NCBI GenBank assembly: GCA_013398275.1
Contig: VZSE01009346.1
Location: 896,855-960,854 of the forward strand
Direction: 5' to 3'
Origin: Promerops cafer
Taxonomy: Eukaryota > Chordata > Aves > Passeriformes > Nectariniidae
DNA: 64,000 bases
Below are positions 1-11,988 of this stretch, piece by piece (the stretch's first letter is position 1; each line of letters starts with the position of its first letter). Under the pieces are notes generated by a model. The model saw nothing but the letters and a program-made list of their open reading frames with translations. It made no database searches and was not told the DNA's origin. The translations under genes were made by a program, and so were the position numbers.

Positions 1-3000
1 AGTTTTAAATCATGAGGGTGCTGATCTGGTGAAAGTATCTGTAGGTCATAAATTTACACTACATTTTTATTCTTAGAACATGAACTAAGGGATTAAAGCT
101 TGCTGAATCCTCCAGAACAGAAAGGTTGTAGAGGAACTGTGAATCCTCCTTGATCTCAAAGTAGTTGCCTTGTAGAGCGTGGCCACTTGTTAAAAGGCAT
201 ATAAGCTTGAATACCTGAAATCTTAGAAGAAAAAGCATTGTAAAGATGGACACTTTTGAAGGCAAAAGTGTGGGAATTTGAGGAGACAGAGTTGTAGAAA
301 GAAAATGAGATTCTTTAGAGTCAAAGCCTCGAGGGTCCAGGAGCCATTAAAAAAAGTTGGCTTTATTTCTATTTATGATAAAAATCTGTGGCCATAGAGA
401 GCTATGCAAATGGCATCATTTCAGTTCTATCACTGGTGTTCCATTATTTCTGGTAAAAATCCAATACTCTCAGAAGATCTGTCTGGAGTAGAGATGCATT
501 ATTTTATCCACAGATTTTCTGAACTACGTAATCAACATTTTCTCTGGAAAAATCAGATGAGAAATCAGGCTATGGAACTTTGACAGGTGTCACTGTTACA
601 TTTTTGAAGGCTGGCTTTTAACATCCAAGTAATCTGTATCCTTCCACTGCACAGTTTGAATGTGTTTGGCTGAAAGCAGAATCTCTTCACATTGGAAAAT
701 CACAGATTAGGAGCAAAGGGGTAATATATTGAGAGAGTGTAGAGTAGTTGTCATTTGTGACAAGTGATAAGAAGCCAATGAGATAAAATAACTGAGCCTT
801 TCCTTTCTCTGATAAATTCATACATATTTCTGGAGAAAGGATGATCTTAAAGCTATTTCCAGTTTCATTGATTGTTTTGTTTATGTTCAGCTATAATCCT
901 TACAGTTTTATGAAAGAACCTCTAGCTGTGTCCCTTATTGTAAATGATCAATACCATGGTTGCTATGATATAAGTAAGAATAAGATTACATTATCCAATA
1001 GGTATCACATGCCTTTGCTTTGCATTATTCATTTAATACATTTTCATTTGGGGCAGATTTGTTAGAAAGCTATTTCTTTTGTTATAGTAAGTGTGGATAT
1101 ATGTTCATTTGAGCTTTTATAAATGTTAGTAGACGGAATGAATATCTAGGAAAGAATGGTAGCACTAACTGCACCAGTTTTAGTATAAAAATTGTGACTA
1201 GGTCAAATAATTGCAGCAATTACTTTGGTTAGTTAAAAGTAGGGAGATGGAAAATTGCTTAGAAATATTTATCAGTTTAGAATGGGATGTGAGAGAAAAT
1301 ATACAATGCAGTTTAAGGATAACAAGGAGTATGAGAAGGTAGAATACAGGAATAACCTGTCCAGAATCAGAATTGGATACCGGTGATAAAATACTGAAGA
1401 AAAATATCATGGTAGTGTCAGGGACTGTTAATGATCAGCAGCTCAGTTTTATTTCTAAGCTTAAGGTGGAATGCTGGAAGGTGGCTGTGGCATGTGGGGT
1501 GCAATTGTTTTTTTGTGGTAAGTGCTCAGTGTGTGTCTAAGCTCGCCCAGGCAAACCTGCTATGATGTATTCCACAGAAGGTTTGTGACAAACTCTGGAG
1601 GGCTTGTGAGTGGCAAAGATGACACAGCAATTAAGGACCATCGTTTTTACTGCCTCAGACCTGCTGGTCCAGTGCCTCATAACAATGGATTGTCTCCTCA
1701 GCAGTAGTTTGAGCTGCTGTAAGTATTCAGCTTGCCTGTGAAGAAGAAAGAAAGGACTGCTTTTCTCAACAGGAGAACAGATTATTACCCCAATCCTGCA
1801 ATGCTTTTAAAAGACAAGGATGCAGCTTATTCCTTGGTTAAGCCTGGCTTAGCATGGCTAAGTCTGTGCTCCCTTGTTTTCTAGTCTATTTGTCTAAAAG
1901 AAGCCATAATGAGGAATTTAGAATGCCAAGCAATAACTATTAACAGGCAACTTGATACTTTGATGAGGACTATGCAAATGTGAGCGTGGGCTCAGTCTGT
2001 GTAGGCATTGATTACAGGATCTAAACAAAGTTCACTGCAGAGTTGTGTGAGCTGAACAAGGACCCTGGTCCATGGTCAGAGTGTGAGACCATGGCTCTGG
2101 ACAGTCAGGCTGGAAATGCTGACTAGGTTGTGCTTACCCTCAATTGAATGGGAACACTTGCTATTCTGCCTGTAGGTTTTTCCATGCTGGATACTGTAAA
2201 GATCAGGGATTGGTCATAACATCCCATATAGAATATAGGGGTTTTGCTTTGTTTTCTTCTGTTAAAGGAAATCTTTGGGTTTAATAACATAACATGCAGA
2301 ACTTTTTTGATCTTGAGACAAAAATTTCTAATGTGCTTTATTTTCAATTCACACCCTTGCATCTGAAATGAGAAGGGATGTGGAGCCTTGATGGAATCTT
2401 TAATCTACAGAAGTTAAATCTGAGGTTAACAATGTTGAGAAGATTCATCCATCTTTTTAATTTACAAACACACCAGAGCCAAAAGCGAAATCCAATCACA
2501 TCAGGAAGGGAATTTTTTCTAAGTTACAACTCTTGCTCCACAGAAAGTGTAGTTGCACCTGGCATCCCACCCTCAAAGATCCATTAAACTGGATGTAACA
2601 GACGTTTACAGACACAGACATGCCATTGATTCTGTGGGCCTTGGTGCATTAATGCATTTGATTCAAACACAGTAGGAAAAGGTTCCAGTTTGGAGAGAAA
2701 AAGAATTTACTTAAACTCATTTAGCTTTTTAGAGACCTGAGTGTGCTGTCTTGGCACAAAATGTTGGTTTAAATATTTTTTTTCTCACTGTAATTTACAT
2801 ATTTGTAGTAGAAATGCAAAAATATATCAATATTTTGCAGAAAACATGTCAAGAAAGAAAATACTACACAGGGAAGTATTTTGCTTGCAATTTTTAAATG
2901 TGGTATTGGAGATTTTATTTTCCCAAAGTTAATCTCAACTTGAAGAACAGAGAAAGAAAAAATGATGTTGTTGTGAAGGATTTCTATTCTTACTGCATAG

Positions 3001-5194
3001 AGCTTCATGTCAGTCAGGGATGATAAAAGTTCACCAATCAAAATAAATTTTCTAAACAAATTTTTAATATATGCTTTCTTAAAATGTGGGATTTCTGAAT
3101 TGTATAGCTGTATCTCTAGTATTGTACACTGGATTAGAATGTGCCTCCAAATGTATTTCTATTTTCCTTATGAAATATGAGTTCCCTAGAGGAAAACATT
3201 TGAATATCTCCCATAGGGCCCAACTTATGAAGGTATGGAACAATTAGTAATTTTCATTATTAAATGAGTTTATCTGCATTCTGTATAAGAATAGTACTTT
3301 ATATAGATAAAAAGACAGCCTACAAAACATATTATGATATAGCAATATTATATATGAGATATGGTTTAACATTGAAAATTTTATTTATTTATTCTTATTT
3401 CATTAGGCTGCTAAATCTTAATGACAATATATTCAGATCAAACCAAATTATGCAGCTTTTTACTAATACTATCTAATGATGGGAATAATAATTTAAAGAG
3501 CCAGCAAATATGTCAAATGGGAAACGACATCAATATTTTAAAAAATTAATGATTCCTTACTGCCTCATTTTATCTTTGTTCTATTATAGATGCTTGTTTT
3601 ACTTTACCTATTTCCTTGAATTCTTAGATATTCAATCTTCAGAAGACAACTTTCCCATTTCTAATCTAATGACTGCATCTATCACTTCTGCTGTAGCTTC
3701 CTATATTACACTGTTCATTCTAATACTAGAGTTGTATGTTATGTAAAGATGAAAAAGCAATTATCATTTAATACTAGAAGGTTTTTTCAACCCTTATTTA
3801 ACAATTTGTTTCATCTGGCGAATCTATAACATCTGACAGAGGAAATTTGGCAATCAACTCAGCAAGATACCTCAAATTTGGCCTAGTACTCAAGGCATAA
3901 TTCCTTTCATCCTTCTTGAAGCTGATGCATGTATTGTATTTTTCATGTCAAATTCTGGCTGACTGTTTACCCCCTGGTATCCCTGCCTTTGTTATTGTGA
4001 GGGCTCCAGGAGAGGCCCCTAGGAAAAAAGCAGTCACGAAATTTCTCTTGTACATATCTTTTTTAAATTTTCCCAGACTCCTGCTACTATAGAATACAAT
4101 AGTTAAACACAAGAAAAAACCCGTTCTATTTATTCCCCAGATAAACATAAAGAACCCCAGTATCAATTTGTTCTGTGACACTGTCGAGGTAAACATACAG
4201 TTATATGTCACATGGTTGTTACAACAATGACCACTTTTTATATTTCAGCATTGGACTAGTATAGCAATTAACAACGCTCAAAATTACAGAGAAAATGTCT
4301 CTCTTAATCAGAAAATGCATGCATTTCCACCAAATACCTAATTTACATCTTATTCCTGAAACTGTACTCACTAAAAGAATTAGACTGAATAGGTGAATAT
4401 GAGGGGCCTGTTTATTTTTGGGGGGGTGTGAGGGGAAGGATACCCTGGTATCTGGTATGAGTGTCCTAGTTTAACTGCTTTGGCATTAGGAAGAACTGCT
4501 GAATCTGATGCTGACTCCTGTGATTTAGCACACATTTTTTAATCTTTCTGTCTCAATTAATGCAAGCTGTTGAAGGGATGGTGCCAATACCAGAAGGATT
4601 TTCTAAGAAATATGTTTAGTAAGGCTTTCATAGCAAGACTGAAAAAGTCTTGTGACACCAGGAACTTTGAGGTGATATATTGGAAATGGGTCATTCCTCC
4701 ATTTGCCCCCATGAGGCAATGCAGCTCAGAGGGATGCTGTCAGAGCTCTGCCTTTCCCTGAAATTTGGTTGGGTTAAATTTTGCATGGAGCTTATACAAT
4801 CCCTCGATAGTTTAACAGTAGTTAAAAGCTATTCCACTTGTCAGAAAAGGAAAATCTGAGCATGCTGAAAATAATCAAATATATTGAAACAAATGCTCAA
4901 TTTTCACAGAAGAAGGACTTCAATTATCTATTGTAAGTTATTGCTTATCAGTGACATTGCTGATAATTGCCATACCTCCAGGTGACAAGTAATAATTTCA
5001 TCTTGAAAAATGAATGCTGTAAACCACTGTGTATTGTTTAGCAAATGCACTGCAGAGCAGTTTTTAAAAGCTGAATTTTCATACAGTTCTAAGGTTATTG
5101 CACTACCTTTTAAGTTTTATTGATGGGTGAACAATGGAATGATTATCATCTTATTGTGATAATTCCTATCTTCTCTATTTTGTTTCCATCATTA
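1..5194. other. Unique AT-rich DNA without a recognisable gene
   Basis: I see no gene, RNA or well-preserved repeat here. Open frames are all under 100 codons and have the I/L/F/S/K-rich composition of translated AT-rich noncoding DNA. The segment 1522-1707 is somewhat richer in GC and open for 61 codons, but shows no domain and no convincing splice context. A G-rich run lies near 4420-4435. Read as intergenic or intronic DNA. Confidence 0.7.
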
Positions 5195-5310
5195 AATCTC
5201 AAAGCAATTTGCAGTGGAAGTCAGTATTATTATTACTGCTTCCCAGGAAAAGCAGAAGTAAAATGACTTGTCCAGCATACAGGGCTGAATCAGAAATGGA
5301 CAGGTAAATG
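5195..5310 (+). repeat. Probable ancient MIR/CORE-SINE-type relic
   Basis: The order of short motifs resembles the 3' half of MIR-like SINEs found across amniotes. It runs from a TATTATTATTACT stretch, through a degraded 'gaaactgagg' block (seen as aaaagcagaagtaaaatga), to CTTGTCCAGCATACAGGGC, which parallels the family's cttgcccaaggtcacacagc. It ends in a 'gctgaatcagaaatgg' tail that parallels 'gagctgggattt'. Divergence is high, as expected for an element older than birds. This is pattern recognition from memory, so the subfamily and exact limits are uncertain. Confidence 0.5.
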
Positions 5311-6606
5311 CATCAAATAAAATTTGGTTTGGTCTAGTGGGACAAGATGTCTCCTGTGCACAGGAGAATGCAGACGAGAAAATACTATTTGTTTCATCTT
5401 AGTCATTCCATAGGGTTGATCATTGCTTAAGAAAAAACAGTAGCCATGGTCTGATACAACAGTAAATATATAGATACAGAGTTTGGTTTTAAGTATAGAT
5501 ATAGAGTGACTACAAATTTGGCATGATCAAGCACTTACTTAGTTATGGTGGTTTTATGCACCTGTGCTTTGCATCTGCCACAAACTACCAGTATTTTAAC
5601 TGGGATAGTTTAAGAAAAAAACAAACTACCCTTTTAATTTTCTTAGGTTCTGATTGGATGCTTATGCTTTAGTTAAAACAATATCCCAAATAATTATGAA
5701 GTTTATGTCTTTAGCAGACTTGAGTAAATAGGACACTGTTCTGAAAATGTGGTTTTCTGAGTTAATTAAGTGAAAGAAAATTTATCCTTGCTTCTGTTCA
5801 TTGCTGATTTTCCTCTTGGTAAAAAATTTAACAGCTCTCTATAAGAGCCACTCAAAGAACACTGTGCCCCTTTGGCACAGACTAGTAAACAAGTCCCACA
5901 GAGCTTAGAAGATTATCAGCTGCTGAGGAAGCAGACGTTTGACTGTGAGCCCGTAGACATACTCAGCAGGGTGCATAAAATAGGGTAAAAATAATTGTGC
6001 CAATATGTCTGGTTGAGAAATTCAAAATTCCAGCAAGTGAGAAAATAAACAAACATATGAGATGGAAAATTGCAGGAACATCAGAGTGAGGTGCTTTGTG
6101 GATGAGCTGCTTGAAAGTATAGTTTTGCTGTTTGAAAAATTTTGCAGAGAGGAGCAAAAGAATTGTGTTGTGGATATATGACAGAAAAGAAAGAAAAGTA
6201 TGGGAAGACTTGTAACTGAAAGTTGTAACTGAAAGTATTATTTAAAATTATTGCAGGAGAGAGAAAGCAAAATAATGAAATTGCTCTTCAATAGCTATGA
6301 AGCAACACAAAAATCAGTGAACTGATTTATGTAATTTATACCAGTACTTATCCTCCCTAAACTCTAACCCCAGCATGAAAAGAATGACCTTGTATCAGTT
6401 ATAAATTGTGAGAGGAAAAGAAATTAATGAACTAAAAATAGTACAGAAGTCACTTTAGGTTTTTATGTGCCTTGAGAAGATACGTTACATAGCTTTTACC
6501 TCAAATACTTCAAAACGTGTGAGGCTTCCCATGGCAGTGCCTTTGAACCTCTAAACTTTGCACCGGAGTAGAGGAGAAGTGCGGAGAATGTGTTGTGCTG
6601 AGATCT
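5311..6606. other. Unique AT-rich DNA, no gene seen
   Basis: No coding region or clear repeat was recognised. A 13-bp sequence, tgtaactgaaagt, is directly duplicated at 6211-6223 and 6224-6236; it looks like a chance or slippage duplication. Base composition shifts to more GC and CpG close to 6530, just before the inverted array begins. Confidence 0.65.
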
Positions 6607-7366
6607 CAGCAGTTAAAAGCAGGCGTTTGTGAGGTTGAGGTTCCCAGGGCATGGATGATGCCAAGGAGAAAGTTGAGGAGGGAGCAATGCTGTGGCAGTG
6701 CCGTGCTGCCCTTGGCACGCCTTTTGTAGTGGCGGTGTCCCTGGAGCTGAAGGCTTTGTGGTTTCCCCAACGCTGAGCGCAACCCGAGCCCCAAGCGCAG
6801 CATTAAAAGCAGCCATTTGAGAGGCGGTGGTTCCCAGGAGAAAGGTGTGGAGGCAGGAATGTTGTGGCAGTGCCGTGCTCCCCTTGGCACCACTGCCTCA
6901 CAAATGGCTGCTTTTAGTGCTCTGCTCAGGGTTAGTGTTACGCTTAGGGTTAGGGTTAAAAAAACCACAAAGCCCAGAGCTCCAGGAGCACTGCAATTAC
7001 AAAAGGCATGCCAAGGGGTGCGTGGCACAGCAACAACATTATTCCTTCCACAGCCTTCTCCTTGGCACCACTCCTCCTGGGCTCTTCAGCCTCACAAATG
7101 TCTGCTTTTAATGCTCTGCTTAGGGTTAGGGTTGAGAAAACCACAAAGCCTTCAGCTCCAGGGACACTGCAACGACAAAAGGCATGCCAATGGGATCACG
7201 GCACTGCCACAACTTCTTTCCCTCCACATCTTTCTCCTTGGCACCACCCATGTGCTGGCTATCTCAGCCAACAAATGACTTTTTTTACTTCTCCGCTTAG
7301 TATTAGGGTTGAGCCTAGATTTAGGGTTGAGAAAACTGCAAAGCCTGGATCTCCATGGACATTTTA
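6607..7366. repeat. Inverted tandem array with telomere-like TTAGGG cores
   Basis: About five related units are present. Two lie on the minus strand (about 6607-6816 and a shorter one, 6817-6890) and three on the plus strand (about 6891-7089, 7090-7265 and 7266-7366, the last partial). Shared landmarks, read in unit orientation, are cctcacaaatg, ctgcttttaatgct, a G-rich telomere-like core, aaaaccacaaagcc, agctccagggacact, acaaaaggc and ctccttggcacca. Plus-strand cores contain intact TTAGGG at 6944-6955 (two), 7120-7131 (two), 7303-7308 and 7321-7326. The core of the complete minus unit is degenerate (TTGGGG and TCGGGTT types, 6763-6800). The marker before the core recurs after 194 and then 177 bp; the minus units are offset by 190 bp. 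Open frames of up to 153 codons here arise from the repeat and are not credible proteins. I do not recognise the family. Confidence 0.85.
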
Positions 7367-8375
7367 AGCAGTATGCAGCAGAAGAGACTGAATTTTGAGA
7401 TCTTCATGCTCTTTCAATATTACTCACAAACCTAATTTGTAGAACGTTGGAGCTGATGGTAAGCTGTCTCCAGTGAATCTTGGCCCAAGGACAACATTTG
7501 TGTAGAACCTCTGTGTGGCTCTGTCAGCATCCTGTGATGGGGTATGAAGGGCAAAGTAAGGAACAGGTACTCTGAGGAACAGTGTGATCCAGAGGGCAGC
7601 TTGTGGGAACATCTGGATTTATGGTGAGAAATTAAAGCAAGCAAATCTGGGCTTGCAGGCATCTTAAGTCCCTGTTTCAGCAGAATAGCTTCCAACACAG
7701 TCCTAGAAAAGAGCCAGAGCACATATGGTAAGCCTCAATATGTATGTCTGCTCATTTCAGTCGTGGAAGAAACCCAGGGCAGAAAGATGAGAAAATAAAT
7801 ATTATGTGAGGAAACTGTAGAATGAGAAGTCAGGTAATGTTTGAACAGCTTTGTCATCTACTTTTACCTTGTGCATACTCACTCCAGATTATCCATTCAA
7901 CACACTTTGATGAATATTCCCACAGATTGTCCGCAGATTGTTGCTGTGAGTTGCTTGATTTCCTCTTTTTCACAAGGTGCCTTGACTGTGCTGACAGCTA
8001 CTAGTCTTGTAGCACTGCCTTACTGCATTCCTTGGTATCAGTGTGGCCTTACATCCATAGGAAACAAGTTATGATTCACTTGGTTTTCTTTTCTTCACTG
8101 ATTTGCCCTCTTTTTGCATGTTGCAGCAAGTTTCCCTCTGCTTTTGGTGTATACTAAGTGTTTTATTGACCAGAAAGAGATCAAATACAAATACAAAGAA
8201 AAATGAACTTTTGTGACATGCAAAATCCTCTTGTAGATTTTCTTCTCATTTGCAGTAGATTTTGTATCATTTTTTTTTCCTACAACATTCTAGAAAGCAA
8301 TGCACAAACATATTTGGGCTTATTTGGATATACTGGGATGACCAATGCATGGTGATATGGGCTTACTGAAGTGGG
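7367..8375. other. Unique DNA between the array and a CR1 tail
   Basis: No gene or repeat was recognised. Open frames of up to 96 codons on either strand (for example 7432-7722 on the minus strand) have no domain and no supporting signals. Confidence 0.6.
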
Positions 8376-8772
8376 TCTGACAAAGGGTCACATGACAATT
8401 AAGAGACTGAAGCATCTTTTTCATGTAGAGAGTCTGAGAGCTGTGACTGTTCAACCTGGAGAAGAGAAGGCTCAAGATGGGACCTTATCTGTGTGTATTC
8501 CCTTCTTGTGGAAGGGAATCCGGAAATGAAACAAGGAAATCAGGATATTTTCAGCTATGCCCACTGACAGGGCAAGACTCAAAGGACGCCAATGAAAAAA
8601 TATGAAATTCTATGTTAGCACAACAAAGAACTTTTTACTCTGAGGGTGACCAAGCCCTGGTGCAGATTGCCAGGAGACCAAGTGGACATGGTTCTGGGTA
8701 ACCAGTTCTACGTGGTTTGGTTGAGTAGGGGAGTTAGATAGGTCCCTTCCAACCTGAACTATTCTATGAATC
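8376..8772 (+). mobile_element. CR1 non-LTR retrotransposon, 5'-truncated 3' end
   Basis: This is a degraded CR1 tail in the plus orientation. Diagnostic blocks occur in the expected order: gactgaagcatct, tgttcaacctggagaagag followed by aaggctcaagatgggacctt, ctgacagggcaagactcaaa, aactttttactctgagggtga, and the terminal ggtcccttccaacctgaact with attctatgaatct. The copy covers only the 3' untranslated part after ORF2 and has many small indels, so it is an old dead copy. 5' truncation is the usual state for CR1. The 5' limit is approximate. Confidence 0.9.
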
Positions 8773-11300
8773 TGATTTTGTGCAGATCTTTTTGCTATTT
8801 TTTCTAGTTAATACTTGCCTGAAAATCAAACTAATATTACATCATTATTCTGTAATTACTTGTTAGCAAATAATCTTTCTCTCTTGTGCTCCTAAAATGT
8901 TCTAAGTCTTTTTTTTCTCTCCATTACATCATATTTGGAGTTCCATGAGAATATTTTTCCAGAATAATTCCATATTATCTTTGTATCTACATATTTTTAT
9001 TCAGGGAAATGATGTTAATAACCCTTATAATCCTCTAAATGTAGACATCAAATGCCACAAAGTCAAGGGCCTCATTAATTTGTACTAGCAAAACTACTTG
9101 TGAGTCCTGCACTAAGCTGGCTGTTTGAGTCCTTTTTGAAATAAACAATTATCAGTAGGGGTTTCTCATCTCCACATTAAAATGATCAAATAATGTAACA
9201 TGTGTGTGGTCCCTTCCCTCCTTATACTCTAATCTCTGTTAACTCTTCAGAACTTTTGTTCTTTGGGATCAGTTCAGTAATGATGGGGAATTTTCCCTCT
9301 CTGTTTCAGTCCACCTGTTTTACTAAAGAGAGTTTGAATATGTTACCATAATAGCAATAATTTACATGCGTATCTTTTGAGAACTAGATACACCAAACAG
9401 AAGTAGAGTTATATACAGGACAGTGGCTGCCACTTGGCTTTCTGAGGTGCATAAAATTTGCTACTACACTCTGATCTTCAGTTATATTCCATTTTAAAGG
9501 AATTTGCTTCTCAGTATTGCTTATCAGTATATTTTTTAAACAGAGAAATAGGACTCCATTAAAAAATCTCAAATGCTCAAATAATATTCTGATTTTTGAT
9601 TTTTGTATCAGGTAATTTTATACAGCTGTGAATCAAGTAATGGTACAGATGAATGATTGTCTGTAGTTCTGATTGTTTTAGGGTTTCACACATTTCCCAG
9701 TGCATCCATTCTGTGCCCTCCATAGCATTTCTGGGAGGGTGAAAAAGCACTGTCTTGCACATTTCTTTGATCAAGAACTGAGGTTAATTCAGCTTTACAC
9801 AGAATTTGAAAGCAAATCTGGATGGCTCTGGGTTTGTTTTTTTTTTTTTTTGAGTGTAGATTTCTATTGTAATTGCTTCATTTTGTTACAGAGATTATGA
9901 GTTTTCTATACAATGAAGCATATGCTAGAAGAAAAAGGAACTAATTATATCATACTTGCTATGTTGTTTCTAATATCAAATTAGCAGTGAATGAATTTGA
10001 GTAATTGAATATTTGATGTGAAACTAGAATTTTTGAAACTATTCAGGCTTTTGGAGACATTAATATTTACAGTTCCCTCTATCCAAAGCAGAATAGTTTT
10101 GACATCAGTAGTTCCACTCCTTCATCTCCACAGCCTATTTACATGTCTCTGAAAGACATTTAAGGTAATTCCAGTTATGCCATGACTAAAATTTGAGATA
10201 TGGCAGGAAGTAGCCCAGCTCATCTACATATGCAATCACACAAAACAAAAATTATTTGCATGTATTAAATGAATTTGGTCTTTGGTATAATCACAGGTTG
10301 AAATAAGAAACACGTGAAAGATTAACATGAAATATTTTCACATGTCAAATACAACACCAATGGAGAGTTATTTTCATTTAAAAAATGTCCACTGTCAGAC
10401 TTTAACAAGATTTTATTTATCATATGAACTTGGAATAAATTGTATTTATTACTTTTTTTTTAATTAAAAAAAAGAGAAGGAAAATCTGTGATATCATGTT
10501 GGTTATTACATATGTTGGAATTGTTCACTCATGATATTTTTATCATGATACAAAAACAAGACTCATTCTATAGGTCAGTACCCAGAATGAAAAAGCAAGA
10601 AGGAATTTTTCTTCCTTTATCTGATCATGCAAGTGGGACAAGCTAAGCAGAGTATCACCAAAGTGAATGGCAGTGATAACCACTGGTGGGGCTAAAAAGA
10701 GCATGCGAGGTTTAAATCCTATATTAAACGATAAAAAGGAAAAGAAACATATAACTTTGGAAAAAATTGAGCAAGAAGTAAAGTTGCAACTTAATTTGGA
10801 ATAAAAGATAAGAGTTTTAGGGTCTTTGTGCCTGTTGATTTATCTGAAGTAGGTTTCCCACTTTCTTGGAACCATATAGAAGTTGTCAGTCATTTAAATG
10901 TGCACTGTGGTGCAGTAGAACAGATGCTCTGTTTCAGTGTCCTAAGGCTCATGGGACTCAGCATATGGGACTCATGGCTTCCCGAATTAAGGTAACCAGT
11001 CATCACCTAGTGGAGAGCTTTTCAGTACAGTCAGGCTCTCTGATGTGACCTGAAAGATAAATTCCAATTGAGGTACTGATCTCCTTTTATACTTGAGTGT
11101 CTAAAACTAAATAAAAGTAGATTTAATCTAAATGAAAATATCCTATATTTCAGGAATATCGAAAGGATCTGTATTTGGAAAAGGAGACTTTGATCTTCAC
11201 TGAAATGTAAATTTGTATTAATAATATGTAAAAAAATATAGTTTCTATAAAAATGTGCAAGTATATAGGTTTAACTTGAAAATGGAAACTGTTAAGGTTG
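8773..11300. other. Unique AT-rich DNA, no gene seen
   Basis: No coding region or repeat family was recognised. There is a homopolymer T tract near 9837-9851. A small perfect hairpin sits at 10529-10548, with 8-bp arms tcatgata/tatcatga and a 4-bp loop. Open frames stay under 70 codons and look random. Confidence 0.65.
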
Positions 11301-11318
11301 TCTTTCTCTCTTTCTTTC

Positions 11319-11393
<75 letters not shown>

Positions 11394-11458
11394 CTTTCTT
11401 TCTTTCTCTCTTTCTCTCTTTCTCTCTTTCTTTCTCTCTTTCTCTCTTTCTCTCTTTC
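11301..11458 (+). repeat. TTTC/CTCT compound microsatellite
   Basis: A tetranucleotide TTTC core of roughly 60 bp (about 11330-11390) is flanked on both sides by a longer CTCTTTCT-type pattern, giving almost pure pyrimidine on the plus strand. The matching long open frames on the two strands (Ser/Phe/Leu on plus, Lys/Glu/Arg on minus) are products of the repeat. Tracts like this are usually polymorphic in length, and the assembled length may be wrong. Confidence 0.95.
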
Positions 11459-11790
11459 GTCAGTAGTCCATCAATAAACATTTCATACTGGGTTCAGTTA
11501 CACAGGACTCAATGCCAAGACCGTCCAGTATGACTTGTACCTGAACATTGAATTAGGTACAGAAATTGCCAGCAGGTTTCCTTCTGTAGTAAGGTTGTCC
11601 TCCTGTCCTTCACAGTAACTCTCTGCTAATATTAATTCTTTCCTTGTTTTTCTTCCTGACTTCCCTTTTATTACTGTTCTGAATGATAATGCTATGAGAA
11701 TGAAGTGTCTAAAACTGTAATTACTCAACAGGGTTCACCAAAACTAAGCAGCAGTGCAGTATGTGCTCATAGCATTATTGTCAATGGCTG
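11459..11790. other. Unique DNA, no gene seen
   Basis: Short spacer between the microsatellite and the 66-bp triplication. No coding signal was recognised in it. Confidence 0.6.
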
Positions 11791-11988
11791 CTCAGTTATA
11801 AATTTATTAAAGAAGAGAGTAAATAATACTTTCAGACAGTATTTTCACAATTTTTTCTCAGTTATAAATTTATTAAAGAAGAGAGTAAATAATACTTTCA
11901 GACAGTATTTTCACAATTTTTTCTCAGTTATAAATTTATTAAAGAAGAGAGTAAATAATACTTTCAGACAGTATTTTCACAATTTTTT
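11791..11988 (+). repeat. Three copies of a 66-bp tandem repeat
   Basis: Copies at 11791-11856, 11857-11922 and 11923-11988 begin with ctcagttataaatttatt and end with cacaattttttc. By eye they are identical apart from the last one or two bases of copy 3, where the closing T run is extended. Sixty-six is a multiple of three and the unit lacks stops in one frame, so an open frame (11705-11992) runs through all three copies. I treat that frame as a by-product. Near-perfect identity implies a recent tandem expansion or an assembly error. Confidence 0.95.

Noticed and set aside
6606..7278. Overlapping open frames of 140 and 153 codons in the TTAGGG-type array
   Set aside because: Both strands are open through repeated units, and the predicted text repeats with the DNA unit. 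There is no domain and no splice or promoter context.
6607..7366. Head-to-head telomere fusion point
   Set aside because: A fusion leaves TTAGGG followed by CCCTAA on one strand. Here the order is the reverse (C-rich core first, then TTAGGG), with about 180-bp spacers.
11245..11533. Lys/Glu/Arg-rich and Phe/Ser/Leu-rich small proteins
   Set aside because: They are translations of the TTTC/GAAA microsatellite on its two strands.
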